Of a stretch of 64,000 nucleotides of DNA, positions 48,722-57,722 are shown one piece after another. The position numbers and the translations under genes are program-made. A model generated the notes under the pieces. That model worked only from the letters and a program-made list of their open reading frames with translations, was not told the DNA's origin and made no database searches. The DNA is from Vibrio inusitatus. GTDB lineage: Bacteria; Pseudomonadota; Gammaproteobacteria; Enterobacterales; Vibrionaceae. The DNA lies in assembly GCA_024346935.1 (NCBI GenBank), contig AP024878.1, positions 2,542,001 to 2,606,000 on the forward strand. The letters run 5' to 3'. Every line of letters begins with the position of its first letter. Position 1 is the stretch's first letter.

Positions 48722-49468
48722 ATGATAAAAGCTGTTAAGCCACTATTCACCCTAAGCGCTGTAACGCTAGCGGTAGCCTCTGTTTCAGTTCATGCTGAAG
48801 AAAACTTCCGTCAACATGGTGCTCACGTTCACGGCAGTGTTGAGTTTAATATTGCTCAAGATGGCAAAGACCTTCTTGTTGAAATTCTTGCTCCAGGTGC
48901 AGATGTAGTTGGTTTTGAACACGCACCAAGCAATGATGAGCAGCAACAAGCTTTGGAAAAAGCGGTTGTTCAACTCAATGCAGCTGACTCTATCTTAAAA
49001 ATGAGTTCGGCAGCAGGCTGTGAGCTGTCCACTGCACAAGTGTCTCACACACTAGGTGGTGATGACGAACATGATCACTCTGATCATGAAGATCACGATC
49101 ATGATAAACACAGTGACGATCATGCTGATCATCATGATGGGCATGACCATGACTCTCACGACCACGATAAGCATGCCGATGAGCACGATCATCATGACCA
49201 CGATGCGCACGATCATTCAGAACATGATCATGACTCTCACGACGACCATGACCATGACCATGACCATGACCACGAGCATAGTGGTGGCCACGGTGAGTTC
49301 AACATTGCGTATCAATACCAGTGTAAAGATGTCAGCAAGCTTACCGAGATTGATAGCGACTGGTTCAAGCTATTCAGTGGTACGCAGACAATCCGTGTTA
49401 ACCTGCTAACTGACTCAGCACAAATTGCTACCGAATTAACCAAAGATAATACTGTTATCAAGCTTTAG
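48722..49468 (+). CDS. zrgA: ZrgA-like zinc-binding periplasmic protein (DUF2796)
   Basis: A 248-residue precursor with a signal peptide (about 1-25) and a conserved start ENFRQHGAHVHGSVEFNIAQDG typical of DUF2796/ZrgA. Residues 117-190 are about 40 percent histidine (30 of 74), mostly HD, HDH and DHH repeats, a metal-buffering segment. Cys100 and Cys201 flank it and could form a disulfide. The C-terminal domain follows (about 191-248). In Vibrio, ZrgABCDE is a second zinc-uptake route beside ZnuABC. The ATPase and permease genes downstream support that assignment. Confidence 0.88.
   Translation: MIKAVKPLFTLSAVTLAVASVSVHAEENFRQHGAHVHGSVEFNIAQDGKDLLVEILAPGADVVGFEHAPSNDEQQQALEKAVVQLNAADSILKMSSAAGCELSTAQVSHTLGGDDEHDHSDHEDHDHDKHSDDHADHHDGHDHDSHDHDKHADEHDHHDHDAHDHSEHDHDSHDDHDHDHDHDHEHSGGHGEFNIAYQYQCKDVSKLTEIDSDWFKLFSGTQTIRVNLLTDSAQIATELTKDNTVIKL
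49244..49273 (+). repeat. Hexanucleotide tandem repeat (GACCAT)4 plus GACCAC
   Basis: Four exact copies of GACCAT and one variant lie inside the His-rich coding segment of zrgA, encoding repeated Asp-His. Length changes would be in frame, altering the number of metal-binding His residues without breaking the gene. Confidence 0.7.
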
Positions 49469-49539
49469 TCAAAAAATGGCTACTACTGCGGAGTGGCCAA
49501 CTCCTGTCACTTTTCAACATATTGATAATAGGAAGTATA

Positions 49540-50256
49540 GTGACCAAACGTTCTCAAACAGACACCGTTATCGAACTACAAGATGTTCGCTTCTCATGGC
49601 CCGATAATCCTACGCCTACTCTAGATATACCAAAACTTAAGGTAAATAGAGGCGAGCATATATTTATTAAGGGCCCAAGTGGTTGTGGTAAATCAACTCT
49701 GCTTAGTCTTCTGACTGGCATTGCCTCGTGTGAAAGCGGTTCTCTCAAGGTATTGGATACTGAACTATCGTCCCTTTCTCAGACTCAAAGAGATAGATTC
49801 CGTGCAGATAACATTGGTTATATTTTCCAGCAATTTAATCTACTGCCTTACTTATCCGTGATCGATAATGTCGTGCTTCCCTGTCATTTTTCCAAGCAAA
49901 GAAAAAGTGGGGTTGACGGAGATCTCAAACAGCAGGCCCGCGAACTATTACTGCGACTCCATCTTGCTGAAGATTTATTGAATAAACCTGTGGTTGAACT
50001 GAGTATCGGACAACAACAACGAGTCGCAGCAGCACGTGCTCTCATTGGTAAACCACAGCTTATCATTGCCGATGAACCAACTTCAGCTCTCGATTATGCA
50101 AACCGTACCGCATTTATCGAATTACTCATGGAGCAGGCAGAGCAAGCCAACTCTACGTTAATCTTTGTTAGTCATGACCCAACACTAGAAAAGCTGTTCG
50201 AGACAGGCATCAACCTGCAAGATATCAACCTAGTTAAAACCGGAGCATTAAATTAA
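49540..50256 (+). CDS. ABC transporter ATP-binding protein of the zinc locus
   Basis: A 238-residue ATPase of the LolD/MacB type. Walker A is GPSGCGKSTLL (about 49-59), the Q-loop FQQFNLL, the signature LSIGQQQ, Walker B LIIADEPTSAL and the H-loop VSHDP. I chose the GTG at 49540 behind AGGAAG; an in-frame TTG at 49522 would add six residues with no better site. It is the second gene of the zrg-like operon and its stop overlaps the permease start (TAATG). The hairpin at 49487-49509 lies in the spacer after zrgA. Confidence 0.88.
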   Translation: MTKRSQTDTVIELQDVRFSWPDNPTPTLDIPKLKVNRGEHIFIKGPSGCGKSTLLSLLTGIASCESGSLKVLDTELSSLSQTQRDRFRADNIGYIFQQFNLLPYLSVIDNVVLPCHFSKQRKSGVDGDLKQQARELLLRLHLAEDLLNKPVVELSIGQQQRVAAARALIGKPQLIIADEPTSALDYANRTAFIELLMEQAEQANSTLIFVSHDPTLEKLFETGINLQDINLVKTGALN

Positions 50257-51515
50257 TGAACGCGACCGCGCATTTAGCTTGGAAAAGCCTTTCAAATCGA
50301 AAAACCACTGCTTTTCTCACCATTTTGACAGTGGCTATCTCGGTTATATTACTCCTTGGCGTAGAACGTATTCGCACTCAAGCTAAAAACAGTTTTGCTA
50401 ATACTATCTCTGGTACCGACTTGATAGTGGGGGCTCGCTCAGGCCAGGTAAACCTATTACTTTACTCTGTCTTTCGCATCGGTAATGCCACCAATAATAT
50501 TGATTGGAAGAGTTTTGAAGAATTCAGCAACAACCCTGCGGTAGACTGGGCTATACCTATCTCCCTTGGTGACTCCCATAAAGGCTTTAGGGTAATGGGC
50601 ACCACGCAAGCCTATTTTGATCACTACAAATATGGCAAGAAACAGCACCTAGAATTGAGTGCAGGTAAACCATTCAATCGCCTTTTTGAAGCCACCATTG
50701 GTGCAGATGTCGCTAAAACCCTCGGATACAAAGTAGGAACAGAGATCATCATCGCGCACGGTATCGCGGATGTTGGCTTTGCAAGGCACGACAATCTACC
50801 TTTTAAAGTAGTCGGTATATTGGCACCAACAGGGACTCCTGTAGATAAAACCGTACACGTGTCTCTACAAGCTATAGAAGCAATTCATGTTGGATGGGAA
50901 TCAGGTACTAACATGGGGGGGAACCCTGGAGCGGACGTACTAGAGAAGATTGATTTTCAGCCTAAAGAAATTACAGCCTTCATGCTGGGATTAAAATCTA
51001 AGATACAAACTTTTACTCTACAGCGACAAATTAACACTTATAACAAAGAGCCTCTAAGTGCGATACTGCCTGGCATAGCCTTACACGAGCTATGGGGTAT
51101 GATGTCTGTTGCAGAACAAGCCTTACTCGCGGTATCTGGCTTTGTCGTTATTGCTGGTCTACTTGGCATGCTGAGTAGCTTATTAACCAGCTTACAAGAG
51201 CGTCGCAGAGAAATGGCAATATTAAGAGCGATGGGTGCAAGACCTCGGCATATTTTTGTTTTACTGGTAAGCGAAGCAACAGCGCTGACTATGGCCGGTA
51301 TTGCCACTGGTGTTGCTGGGCTTTACGCTCTGTTATTGATACTAAAGCCCATAGTACAGCAACTTTATGGTATAAGTATTGAGTTGAATATGTTGACCAC
51401 TCATGAATGGACTTTGATTGGCCTAGTATTAGGCGCAGGCGTTGTCATCGGATTTATACCTGCATTTAGGGCATACCGTCAGTCTCTTGCTGATGGCATG
51501 ACAATTCGAATTTAA
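50256..51515 (+). CDS. FtsX/MacB-type ABC transporter permease
   Basis: A 419-residue permease with the MacB/FtsX topology. One N-terminal helix (about 18-38) precedes a large periplasmic domain (about 45-275). Three C-terminal helices form the FtsX domain, with the conserved ...LQERRREMAILRAMGARPRHIF segment between them. It pairs with the overlapping ATPase. The family generally extracts or exports envelope substrates and uses mechanotransmission rather than classical import. Its role in zinc uptake with the ZrgA-like protein is therefore mechanistically unusual and is inferred from the gene order. Confidence 0.87.
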   Translation: MNATAHLAWKSLSNRKTTAFLTILTVAISVILLLGVERIRTQAKNSFANTISGTDLIVGARSGQVNLLLYSVFRIGNATNNIDWKSFEEFSNNPAVDWAIPISLGDSHKGFRVMGTTQAYFDHYKYGKKQHLELSAGKPFNRLFEATIGADVAKTLGYKVGTEIIIAHGIADVGFARHDNLPFKVVGILAPTGTPVDKTVHVSLQAIEAIHVGWESGTNMGGNPGADVLEKIDFQPKEITAFMLGLKSKIQTFTLQRQINTYNKEPLSAILPGIALHELWGMMSVAEQALLAVSGFVVIAGLLGMLSSLLTSLQERRREMAILRAMGARPRHIFVLLVSEATALTMAGIATGVAGLYALLLILKPIVQQLYGISIELNMLTTHEWTLIGLVLGAGVVIGFIPAFRAYRQSLADGMTIRI

Positions 51516-51525
51516 GAGATAAGTT

Positions 51526-52020
51526 ATGAAAAAAATAACCCTTTGGGTTGCTGCCGCAGCGCTAACAATATGTAGCATTGTGGCGCATGCCGAACCACTT
51601 CAACTGAACTGGATTGATCTAGTTCCTGAAAGTGAGCGCGCTCAATTTGATATTCAGGGTATGCCCTCAGCATCAAGTCACGAGGGTACAAATGCAGCGG
51701 CGCAACCTAAAGTCGGCTCGGTGCGCACAGAGCTTGATGGTAGCCAAGTAAAGATCCCTGGATTTGTCATTCCGTTAGAAGGCGATGCCAATAACGTTAC
51801 TGAATTTCTACTCGTACCCTACTTTGGTGCTTGTATTCACGTACCGCCACCACCACCAAACCAAATCATCTACGTGAAGTTCCCAAGTGGGGCTCCCGTG
51901 CAGCAGTTGTGGGATGTGGTGTACGTGGTTGGTGAACTAAAGGCGCAAACCATAGAGAGTGAGTTAGCTGAAACTGGGTATCTTCTCAATGGTGTCTCAT
52001 TAGAGGCTTACGAAGACTAA
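51526..52020 (+). CDS. DUF3299 periplasmic protein
   Basis: A 164-residue precursor with a signal peptide ending AHAEP (about residue 23). The DUF3299 core reads QVKIPGFVIPLEGDANNVTEFLLVPYFGACIHVPPPPPNQIIYVKF (given in parts as residues about 75-120). A single Cys lies in YFGACIHVPPPP. It begins ten bases after the permease stop with its own AGATAAG site and ends the operon before a 14 bp terminator. It is a recurrent neighbour of ZrgA-type loci, but the function is unknown. Confidence 0.83.
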   Translation: MKKITLWVAAAALTICSIVAHAEPLQLNWIDLVPESERAQFDIQGMPSASSHEGTNAAAQPKVGSVRTELDGSQVKIPGFVIPLEGDANNVTEFLLVPYFGACIHVPPPPPNQIIYVKFPSGAPVQQLWDVVYVVGELKAQTIESELAETGYLLNGVSLEAYED

Positions 52021-52037
52021 GCTTTCTGATCTTTTCT

Positions 52038-52070
52038 AAAGGCCTGAGTAGTGACTACTCAGGCCTTTTT
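52038..52070. terminator. Strong terminator of the zinc locus
   Basis: AAAGGCCTGAGTAG (52038-52051) pairs perfectly over 14 bp with CTACTCAGGCCTTT (52055-52068) around TGA, with a T-run after it. It lies between the DUF3299 gene and the convergent cobA, and A residues before it suit both directions. Confidence 0.92.
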
Positions 52071-52072
52071 TA

Positions 52073-52909
52073 TTAGATATAAGCTAACTCTTGGCTATGC
52101 TCACTATCTTTATTGAACCACTCTAATTTCTTACCTAAAGCAACCACCTCTCCTACTACGATAAGCGCTGGAGATGCGGCCTGTGTAGACAACTCATTTA
52201 ACTCTGAAAGCTTGCCATAGATGACTTTTTGTGACGACTGCGTGCCGCGTTCAATAATCGCGATAGGAGTATCTTCTGACCTACCATGCTGTTGAAGTTG
52301 CTTCTCTATAAAACCAGATTTCATTAAGCCCATATAAATGACTAGTGTTTGGTTCTTTCTCGCTAACGTAGACCAGTCAACACTAGCGTCTTCTTCTTTA
52401 AGGTGTCCAGTAACAAACAGAGCTGACTGCGCATAATCTCTGTGTGTAAGAGGGATACCCGCATAAGCGGTTGCTCCAGAAGCCGCAGTAATACCTGGCA
52501 CCACTTGAAAACTCACACCATTATCGACCAAGATTTCCAACTCCTCCGCACCTCGCCCGAAAACAAAAGGATCGCCACCTTTAATTCGTACAACTCGATA
52601 ACCTTGCTTGGCAAAGTCGACAAGTAGCTGATTTGTTTTATGCTGCGGGACACTGTGAGCACCCGCTCGCTTGCCGACGCAGACCAGAATAGCGTCACTA
52701 GAAACCAACGACATAATCTCATCCGACACTAGATAGTCGTACAAGATAACTTCGGCTTGTCTAAGCATGTTCAGCGCTTTAATCGTTAATAGTTCTGGGT
52801 CGCCAGGTCCTGCTCCAACTAATGCTACTTCCCCTTTTCTAAGGGCGGAACAAGGCAGTTTCGAGTCAATCGCCGATCGCGGAGTAAGAGGAACAACTGT
52901 GTCGAGCAT
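52073..52909 (-). CDS. cobA: Uroporphyrinogen-III C-methyltransferase
   Basis: Adds two methyl groups from SAM to uroporphyrinogen III to give precorrin-2, the entry to siroheme and cobalamin. The 278-residue protein has the SUMT blocks VALVGAGPGDPELLTIKALN (about 29-48), VRIKGGDPFVFGRGAEE (about 107-123) and PGITAASGATAYAGIPLTHR (about 138-157). It lacks the extra dehydrogenase/chelatase domain of CysG, so those steps must be encoded elsewhere. It is preceded by elaA in the opposite direction. Confidence 0.93.
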   Translation of the reverse strand: MLDTVVPLTPRSAIDSKLPCSALRKGEVALVGAGPGDPELLTIKALNMLRQAEVILYDYLVSDEIMSLVSSDAILVCVGKRAGAHSVPQHKTNQLLVDFAKQGYRVVRIKGGDPFVFGRGAEELEILVDNGVSFQVVPGITAASGATAYAGIPLTHRDYAQSALFVTGHLKEEDASVDWSTLARKNQTLVIYMGLMKSGFIEKQLQQHGRSEDTPIAIIERGTQSSQKVIYGKLSELNELSTQAASPALIVVGEVVALGKKLEWFNKDSEHSQELAYI

Positions 52910-53097
52910 ATTAACGTCCTGTCAATGAAGTTACGGTCGATTATGCCGTGTTCAATTTATAACTGGAAATTCTATATTTTTATCTGTTATTACTTAATTG
53001 ACTTAAAAATAGACATATAGACCCTATCTCTATTCATTGATGAGTTGTGATAACCTATTGGGAATCTGGACACTCTTAGTCATAAATAGGGACTGAC

Positions 53098-53547
53098 ATG
53101 ATCGAATGGAAACTACTTTCGTTTAACGAGATAGACAACCGGCTTCTCTATCAAGTATTAAAGCTTCGTGTTGATGTATTTGTTGTCGAGCAAGAGTGTG
53201 CTTATCCAGAACTGGATGACAAAGACTTGTTTGATGGAGTTCGGCATCTCATCGGCCTCATTGACGACCGAGTGGTTGCTGGAGCTCGCCTTATTCCTGC
53301 TGGGCTATCTTATCCAGCGTCAAGCATAGGTAGAGTGGTAGTATGCCCATCAGTGAGAGAACTAAAATTAGGGCATAGGTTGATGGAAAAAGCTGTAGCA
53401 GAGTGCCAACATCTGTGGCCCAATCAGGCGATTGAAATTGGCGCTCAAGCTCATTTAGAGCAGTTTTATAAAAGACATGGTTTCGAGGCTTTTTCAGCGC
53501 CTTATCTTGAGGATGGTATTCCGCATATAGATATGAGGAAAGCGTAG
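53098..53547 (+). CDS. elaA: ElaA-type GNAT acetyltransferase
   Basis: A 149-residue GNAT-fold protein like E. coli ElaA. LYQVLKLRVDVFVVEQECAYPELDDKD covers the N-terminal helices (about 16-42), and VAGARLIPAG begins the central strands. The acetyl-CoA-binding region is SIGRVVVCPSVRELKLGHRLM (about 78-98). The C-terminal FYKRHGFEAFSAPYLEDGIPHIDM is typical of the ElaA subfamily. The substrate is unknown. It is divergent from cobA and converges on oapA with seven bases between them. Confidence 0.88.
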   Translation: MIEWKLLSFNEIDNRLLYQVLKLRVDVFVVEQECAYPELDDKDLFDGVRHLIGLIDDRVVAGARLIPAGLSYPASSIGRVVVCPSVRELKLGHRLMEKAVAECQHLWPNQAIEIGAQAHLEQFYKRHGFEAFSAPYLEDGIPHIDMRKA

Positions 53548-53554
53548 TAAGTAG

Positions 53555-54139
53555 TTACTTACTACGGCCAAATCCACCATCAGACAATCTGAAAAACATC
53601 ACTGAATCACCAGAGCGCTCTAATTGAAGAATGTCTAAACGACCTTCTGCATCTCGCTTAAATCGAACAAGTTGTCCCTGCTTAATTTGACTAAGGGGCT
53701 TATCTATTCCTTCAATTTTTGCTAACGCATTCAAATCCGTCATAGCAAGGCTATTTTTTCGGAACACATTTGCCAAAGTGTCGCCAGCTTTCACCTCATA
53801 CTCAATCCATTGCTCTTTAGCAGGCTCATTACCTGACACCACTGCGCTTGACGTCGTAGTGGTCGTCACTGATTGCTCACTCAAACCACGCGTATTAATT
53901 GGCACTGATACTCTTTCGTTAATCGGAGTACCCGCTTCAATACCCGAACTGATCTTCGGCGTTGGCATAAAAACAAGGATCAAGGTAATAGGCACTAAGA
54001 CCATTAACGCCCTGCGATGTAATTTCGGTAATGAAGTCACTCCCCCTTTGATCTTTGAAGGCAGTGCTTTCCACTCTATTTGGTTCCACGTTTCTAATAA
54101 TACTTCTGTGTGTCTCTTAGAGCGGGTACGTCGATTCAT
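53555..54139 (-). CDS. OapA-like membrane protein with LysM-like domain
   Basis: A 194-residue protein with a basic N-terminus, one transmembrane helix (about 45-62) and a periplasmic tail. The first part, VLLETWNQIEWKALPSKIK, resembles the opacity-associated protein A N-terminal motif. The tail ends in a LysM-like OapA domain (about 110-190): YEVKAGDTLANVFRKNSLAMTDLNALA. Such proteins are peptidoglycan-associated and affect surface properties or cell separation. The gene is divergent from fklB and converges on elaA. Confidence 0.82.
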   Translation of the reverse strand: MNRRTRSKRHTEVLLETWNQIEWKALPSKIKGGVTSLPKLHRRALMVLVPITLILVFMPTPKISSGIEAGTPINERVSVPINTRGLSEQSVTTTTTSSAVVSGNEPAKEQWIEYEVKAGDTLANVFRKNSLAMTDLNALAKIEGIDKPLSQIKQGQLVRFKRDAEGRLDILQLERSGDSVMFFRLSDGGFGRSK

Positions 54140-54420
54140 CCCATATCACTCCGACTTATCCATTTCTATCAGGATATAAAAAAAACCGTTCGATGAACAC
54201 ACCTCACACTCTCTATGAAACAGAATTGAACGAAATTTAACTCAAATTGAGAGCTACTCGAGTGTTAGCTCACTAGAATTTTACAAACTTGACCGCGAAC
54301 TGAGCATTCATACCTAGATTTTTTATGTAAAATTTGACCCGCATTAATAGGAGCAATTTTCAACGCTAGCCAGAACTGGTATGCTTGCGCCTTTATATCA
54401 AAAAACTGAGAGTGACAATT

Positions 54421-55041
54421 ATGTCTGAAGTTCAATTCGAAACTGTAGAGCAAAAAGCAAGCTACGGTATCGGTCTACAAATGGGTCAGCAACTAGCTGG
54501 CAGCGGTCTTGAAGGCCTTAATGTTGACGCTATCTCTGCAGGTATCGCAACAGCTTTGACTGGCGGCATGCCAGCAATCGAAGTTGACGAGATCAACAAC
54601 GCTCTTCAAGAGCTTCACACTCGTGTTGAATCTGCACGCGCAGAGCAAGCTAAAGTAGCTGCAGCTGACGGTGAAGCGTTCCTTAAAGACAATGCTCTTC
54701 GCTCTGAAGTAACGGTTCTTGAGTCTGGCCTTCAATACGAAGTACTGACTGAAGGTACTGGCGAAGTTCCAACTTCTGACGTGCAAGTACGTGTTCATTA
54801 CCACGGTGAGCTAACTGACGGTACTGTATTCGATAGTTCTGTATCTCGCGGTCAACCTGCTGAATTCCCAGTAACTGGCGTGATCAAAGGCTGGGTTGAA
54901 GCACTTCAACTAATGCCTGTTGGTTCTAAGTGGAAGCTATACATTCCTCAAGATCTAGCATACGGTGAGCGTGGCGCAGGCGCTGCAATCCCTCCGTTTG
55001 CTGCACTAGTATTTGAAGTAGAACTACTGGCTATACTGTAA
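54421..55041 (+). CDS. fklB: FKBP-type peptidyl-prolyl isomerase FklB (FKBP22)
   Basis: A 206-residue cytoplasmic isomerase, the exact length of E. coli FklB. The N-terminal helical dimerisation domain (about 1-85) starts [21 protein letters not shown]. The FKBP domain (about 95-206) contains [42 protein letters not shown] and [13 protein letters not shown]. The ATG at 54421 is chosen over an upstream in-frame ATG at 54385, which would add twelve residues unlike the family. A terminator follows at 55062. Confidence 0.95.
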   Translation: MSEVQFETVEQKASYGIGLQMGQQLAGSGLEGLNVDAISAGIATALTGGMPAIEVDEINNALQELHTRVESARAEQAKVAAADGEAFLKDNALRSEVTVLESGLQYEVLTEGTGEVPTSDVQVRVHYHGELTDGTVFDSSVSRGQPAEFPVTGVIKGWVEALQLMPVGSKWKLYIPQDLAYGERGAGAAIPPFAALVFEVELLAIL

Positions 55042-55061
55042 TTATTGCAAACACTTTGTTT

Positions 55062-55095
55062 AAAAAGGCTTTTCTTTAGGGAGAAGCCTTTTTTT
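55062..55095 (+). terminator. fklB terminator
   Basis: AAAAAGGCTT (55062-55071) pairs with AAGCCTTTTT (55084-55093) around twelve bases, followed by more T residues. It separates fklB from the following metY-like gene. Confidence 0.88.
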
Positions 55096-55192
55096 ATGCA
55101 AACTCTATATTCAAAAACGCGACACCGCCCCTCTTGTCGAACCCCATCAAACCATGGCATCTTATTTCTTCCACAAGGACAGGAAGATGCAG

Positions 55193-56461
55193 ATGAAAGA
55201 CGAAACTCTAGCTATCCATCATGGATACGAAACCGACCCAACCACAAAGTCTTGTGCTACCCCAATTTATCAAACTGTAGCCTACGAATTTGATGATGCT
55301 CAGCATGGTGCTGACCTATTCGATCTCGCGGTTCCGGGTAATATTTACACCCGAATAATGAACCCAACCAATGATGTATTAGAAAAACGCATGGCAGCCT
55401 TAGAAGGCGGTATTGCAGGTCTAGCCGTTAGTGCGGGAAGCTCAGCAATACACTACGCTGTACTTACTTTAGCGCAAGCAGGCGATAACATAGTGTCTAC
55501 CCCGCAACTGTACGGTGGTACCTATACTCTATTTGCTCACATGTTTCCAAGTTTGGGTATCGAGGTGAAATTTGCAGCAGATGATAAACCAGAAACCCTA
55601 GCAGCATTGATAGATGAAAAAACCAAGGCTGTTTACTGTGAATCTATTGGTAATCCCGCGGGTAATATCGCTGATCTTGAAGGAATTTCAACATTGGCAC
55701 ACCAAAAAGGTGTTCCCGTTATTGTAGATAATACTGTCGCTACTCCGGCTATATGTAAACCTATCGAACATGGTGCTGATATCGTGGTTCACTCATTGAC
55801 TAAATATGTTGGTGGGCACGGGACGACTTTGGGCGGCATGATCATCGACTCAGGAAAATTCCCTTGGGCGCAACATAAAAGCCGATTCCCAGTATTCAAC
55901 CAACCAGAACCTTCTTATCATGGTGTGGTTTATGCAGAAGCCTTTGGTGAAGCAGCATTCATTGGTCGCGCCCGCACAGTGCCATTGAGAAATACAGGTT
56001 CAGCGTTATCTCCTATGAATGCCTTCATGTTAATGCAGGGCCTAGAGACTCTTTCTCTACGTATGGAACGTCATTGCGAGAATGCTGTTAAGGTAGCGAA
56101 CTTCCTACAGCAACATCCTAAGGTGAGTTGGGTGAGCTATGCCGGTCTTGCTGATTCAGAGTTTCACGAGCTATCGTTAAAGTACATGCAAGGTAAGCCA
56201 TCAAGTATCCTTTCATTTGGCTTAAAAGAGGGTTACGACGCAGGTGTTAAATTCTATGACGCCCTGCAGATCTTCAAACGCTTAGTCAACATTGGCGATG
56301 CAAAGTCCCTTGCTTGTCACCCTGCCTCTACAACACACCGTCAGCTTACAGAGCTTGAACAAAAAAATGCAGGTGTAAGCCCAGAGATGATTCGCTTATC
56401 TGTTGGAATCGAGCATATTGACGATATTCTCGCTGACCTAGAGCAAGCATTAAACCAGTAA
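55193..56461 (+). CDS. metY: O-acetylhomoserine aminocarboxypropyltransferase (MetY-like)
   Basis: A PLP-dependent Cys/Met metabolism enzyme of the O-acetylhomoserine sulfhydrylase group, making homocysteine (or methionine) from O-acetylhomoserine and sulfide or methanethiol. It has 422 residues from the ATG at 55193, which has AGGAAG six bases upstream; an ATG six bases earlier and a longer frame from 55154 are less likely. The PLP lysine is about Lys204 in HSLTKYVGGHGTT. Other family blocks are IYTRIMNPTNDVLEKR, SAGSSAIHYAVLTL and HPASTTHRQLTE. No MetJ boxes were seen upstream. Confidence 0.92.
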   Translation: MKDETLAIHHGYETDPTTKSCATPIYQTVAYEFDDAQHGADLFDLAVPGNIYTRIMNPTNDVLEKRMAALEGGIAGLAVSAGSSAIHYAVLTLAQAGDNIVSTPQLYGGTYTLFAHMFPSLGIEVKFAADDKPETLAALIDEKTKAVYCESIGNPAGNIADLEGISTLAHQKGVPVIVDNTVATPAICKPIEHGADIVVHSLTKYVGGHGTTLGGMIIDSGKFPWAQHKSRFPVFNQPEPSYHGVVYAEAFGEAAFIGRARTVPLRNTGSALSPMNAFMLMQGLETLSLRMERHCENAVKVANFLQQHPKVSWVSYAGLADSEFHELSLKYMQGKPSSILSFGLKEGYDAGVKFYDALQIFKRLVNIGDAKSLACHPASTTHRQLTELEQKNAGVSPEMIRLSVGIEHIDDILADLEQALNQ

Positions 56462-56486
56462 TTTCCTTTAGATTCACAGACGAGAT

Positions 56487-56514
56487 AAACGGCGTACTCA
56501 ACGCCGTTTTTTTT
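56487..56514 (+). terminator. metY terminator
   Basis: AAACGGCGT (56487-56495) pairs perfectly with ACGCCGTTT (56501-56509) around ACTCA and continues into a long T-run, 26 bases after the metY stop. Confidence 0.92.
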
Positions 56515-56690
56515 ATACCTATTGCGGTAAGTCAATGGCCTGAAATAGCAGAGGAAAAGCACTTGATAGCAGGCTAGGCTGATCAACTCTTTGCCAGGAT
56601 TAGTATTATTGCCAATTCATCCATGCAAATTGGGCAAAGCGGTCATTCTTTTCCTAGACTTAATAAACCTAAAATAAAGAGGAATACGGA

Positions 56691-57182
56691 ATGAAGGGAC
56701 TAGCTGTATCTACCTTAATTGGTGCATTAGTACTTAGCACGCCAAGTTACGCATTATTTGGTTTGTTTGGTTCAGATGATGATGAAAAAAAAGCAGATAT
56801 GTCAGCTTTGACTGAACAAGTAAATCAACAGCTTAATACTGCACAAAGCACACCTTTGACAGATTTACTCACCAGTGAATTAAACGTCACACCAACCCAA
56901 GCTGCCGGTGGTGCAGGAGCACTACTATCATTGGCTCAAACACAATTATCAGATGAGAACTCTAGTGAGTTAAGCTCGCTTATCCCTGGCTTAGACAGCT
57001 TTACTGGATCGACAGGCCTAACATCAATGATCACAAACATGGACTCTGTGAAAAGTACCTTCGAAGGTCTAGGTATCGACCCTGCACTGGTATCTCAATT
57101 TGCGCCGGTAATATTGCAATATTTGACTTCAGAAGGGGCAAGTAGTGGATTGTTAGGTTCTCTAACCAGCTTATGGGGATGA
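56691..57182 (+). CDS. DUF2780 domain exported protein
   Basis: A 163-residue precursor with a signal peptide (about 1-22, ending PSYA). The mature part is Ser/Thr/Leu/Gln-rich with a short acidic patch (GSDDDEKK) and a helical DUF2780 domain (about 50-163). Typical stretches are GGAGALLSLAQTQLS, LIPGLDSFTGS and PVILQYLTSEGASSGLLGSL. I know of no defined function. It has an AGAGGAA ribosome site, no operon partner, and is convergent with the alpha operon. Confidence 0.8.
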   Translation: MKGLAVSTLIGALVLSTPSYALFGLFGSDDDEKKADMSALTEQVNQQLNTAQSTPLTDLLTSELNVTPTQAAGGAGALLSLAQTQLSDENSSELSSLIPGLDSFTGSTGLTSMITNMDSVKSTFEGLGIDPALVSQFAPVILQYLTSEGASSGLLGSLTSLWG

Positions 57183-57270
57183 TTCGGCCTCAATCATAGA
57201 AGAGCTTAGATCCTGATATTCGTCAGAGTCACGCTTGACTTGGTTTCTCTATTACGCAAATTTCAGATAC

Positions 57271-57298
57271 AAAAAAGCCGGGCATAAGCCCGGCTTTT
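57271..57298. terminator. Terminator shared by rplQ and the DUF2780 gene
   Basis: AAAAGCCGGGC (57273-57283) pairs with GCCCGGCTTTT (57288-57298) around ATAA. The leading A-run gives a T-run on the minus strand after rplQ; the trailing T residues serve the plus-strand gene. Confidence 0.92.
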
Positions 57299-57315
57299 CA
57301 GTTCTAACTGAACTA

Positions 57316-57696
57316 TTACTCAGCAGCTTCTTCAGCAGCTGGGCGATCTACAAGCTCAATGTAAGCCATTGGAGCTTTATCACCAGCACGGAAGCCAGCT
57401 TTTAGGATACGTGTGTAACCGCCCTGACGAGCAGCGAAACGTGGACCTAGTTCGTTAAATAGTTTTGCCACAACTTCGTTATCACGAGTGCGAGCAAATG
57501 CCAGACGACGGTTAGCAACACTGTCAGTCTTAGCTAATGTAATCAAAGGCTCAACTACGCGACGTAGCTCTTTTGCTTTTGGCAATGTAGTCTTGATAAC
57601 TTCATGACGTACAAGAGAGCTAGCCATATTGCTGAACATCGCTTTGCGATGTGAGCTGTTGCGGTTGAGTTGACGACCACTCTTACGATGGCGCAT
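57316..57696 (-). CDS. rplQ: 50S ribosomal protein L17
   Basis: L17 is near the polypeptide exit tunnel. The 126-residue protein starts [19 protein letters not shown] and includes [23 protein letters not shown], both diagnostic. It is the last gene of the alpha operon, after rpoA. The C-terminus has a short Ala/Glu tail, as in other gammaproteobacteria. Confidence 0.98.
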
Positions 57697-57722
57697 GACC
57701 TAATCCTTCTAACTATTATTGA

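Noticed and set aside
49056..49409. Overlapping 117-codon frame rich in Met/Thr/Ile inside zrgA
   Set aside because: It is the +1 shadow of the His/Asp repeat region and has no ribosome site or family resemblance.
55096..55192. MetJ boxes upstream of metY
   Set aside because: No pair of AGACGTCT-like octamers is present.
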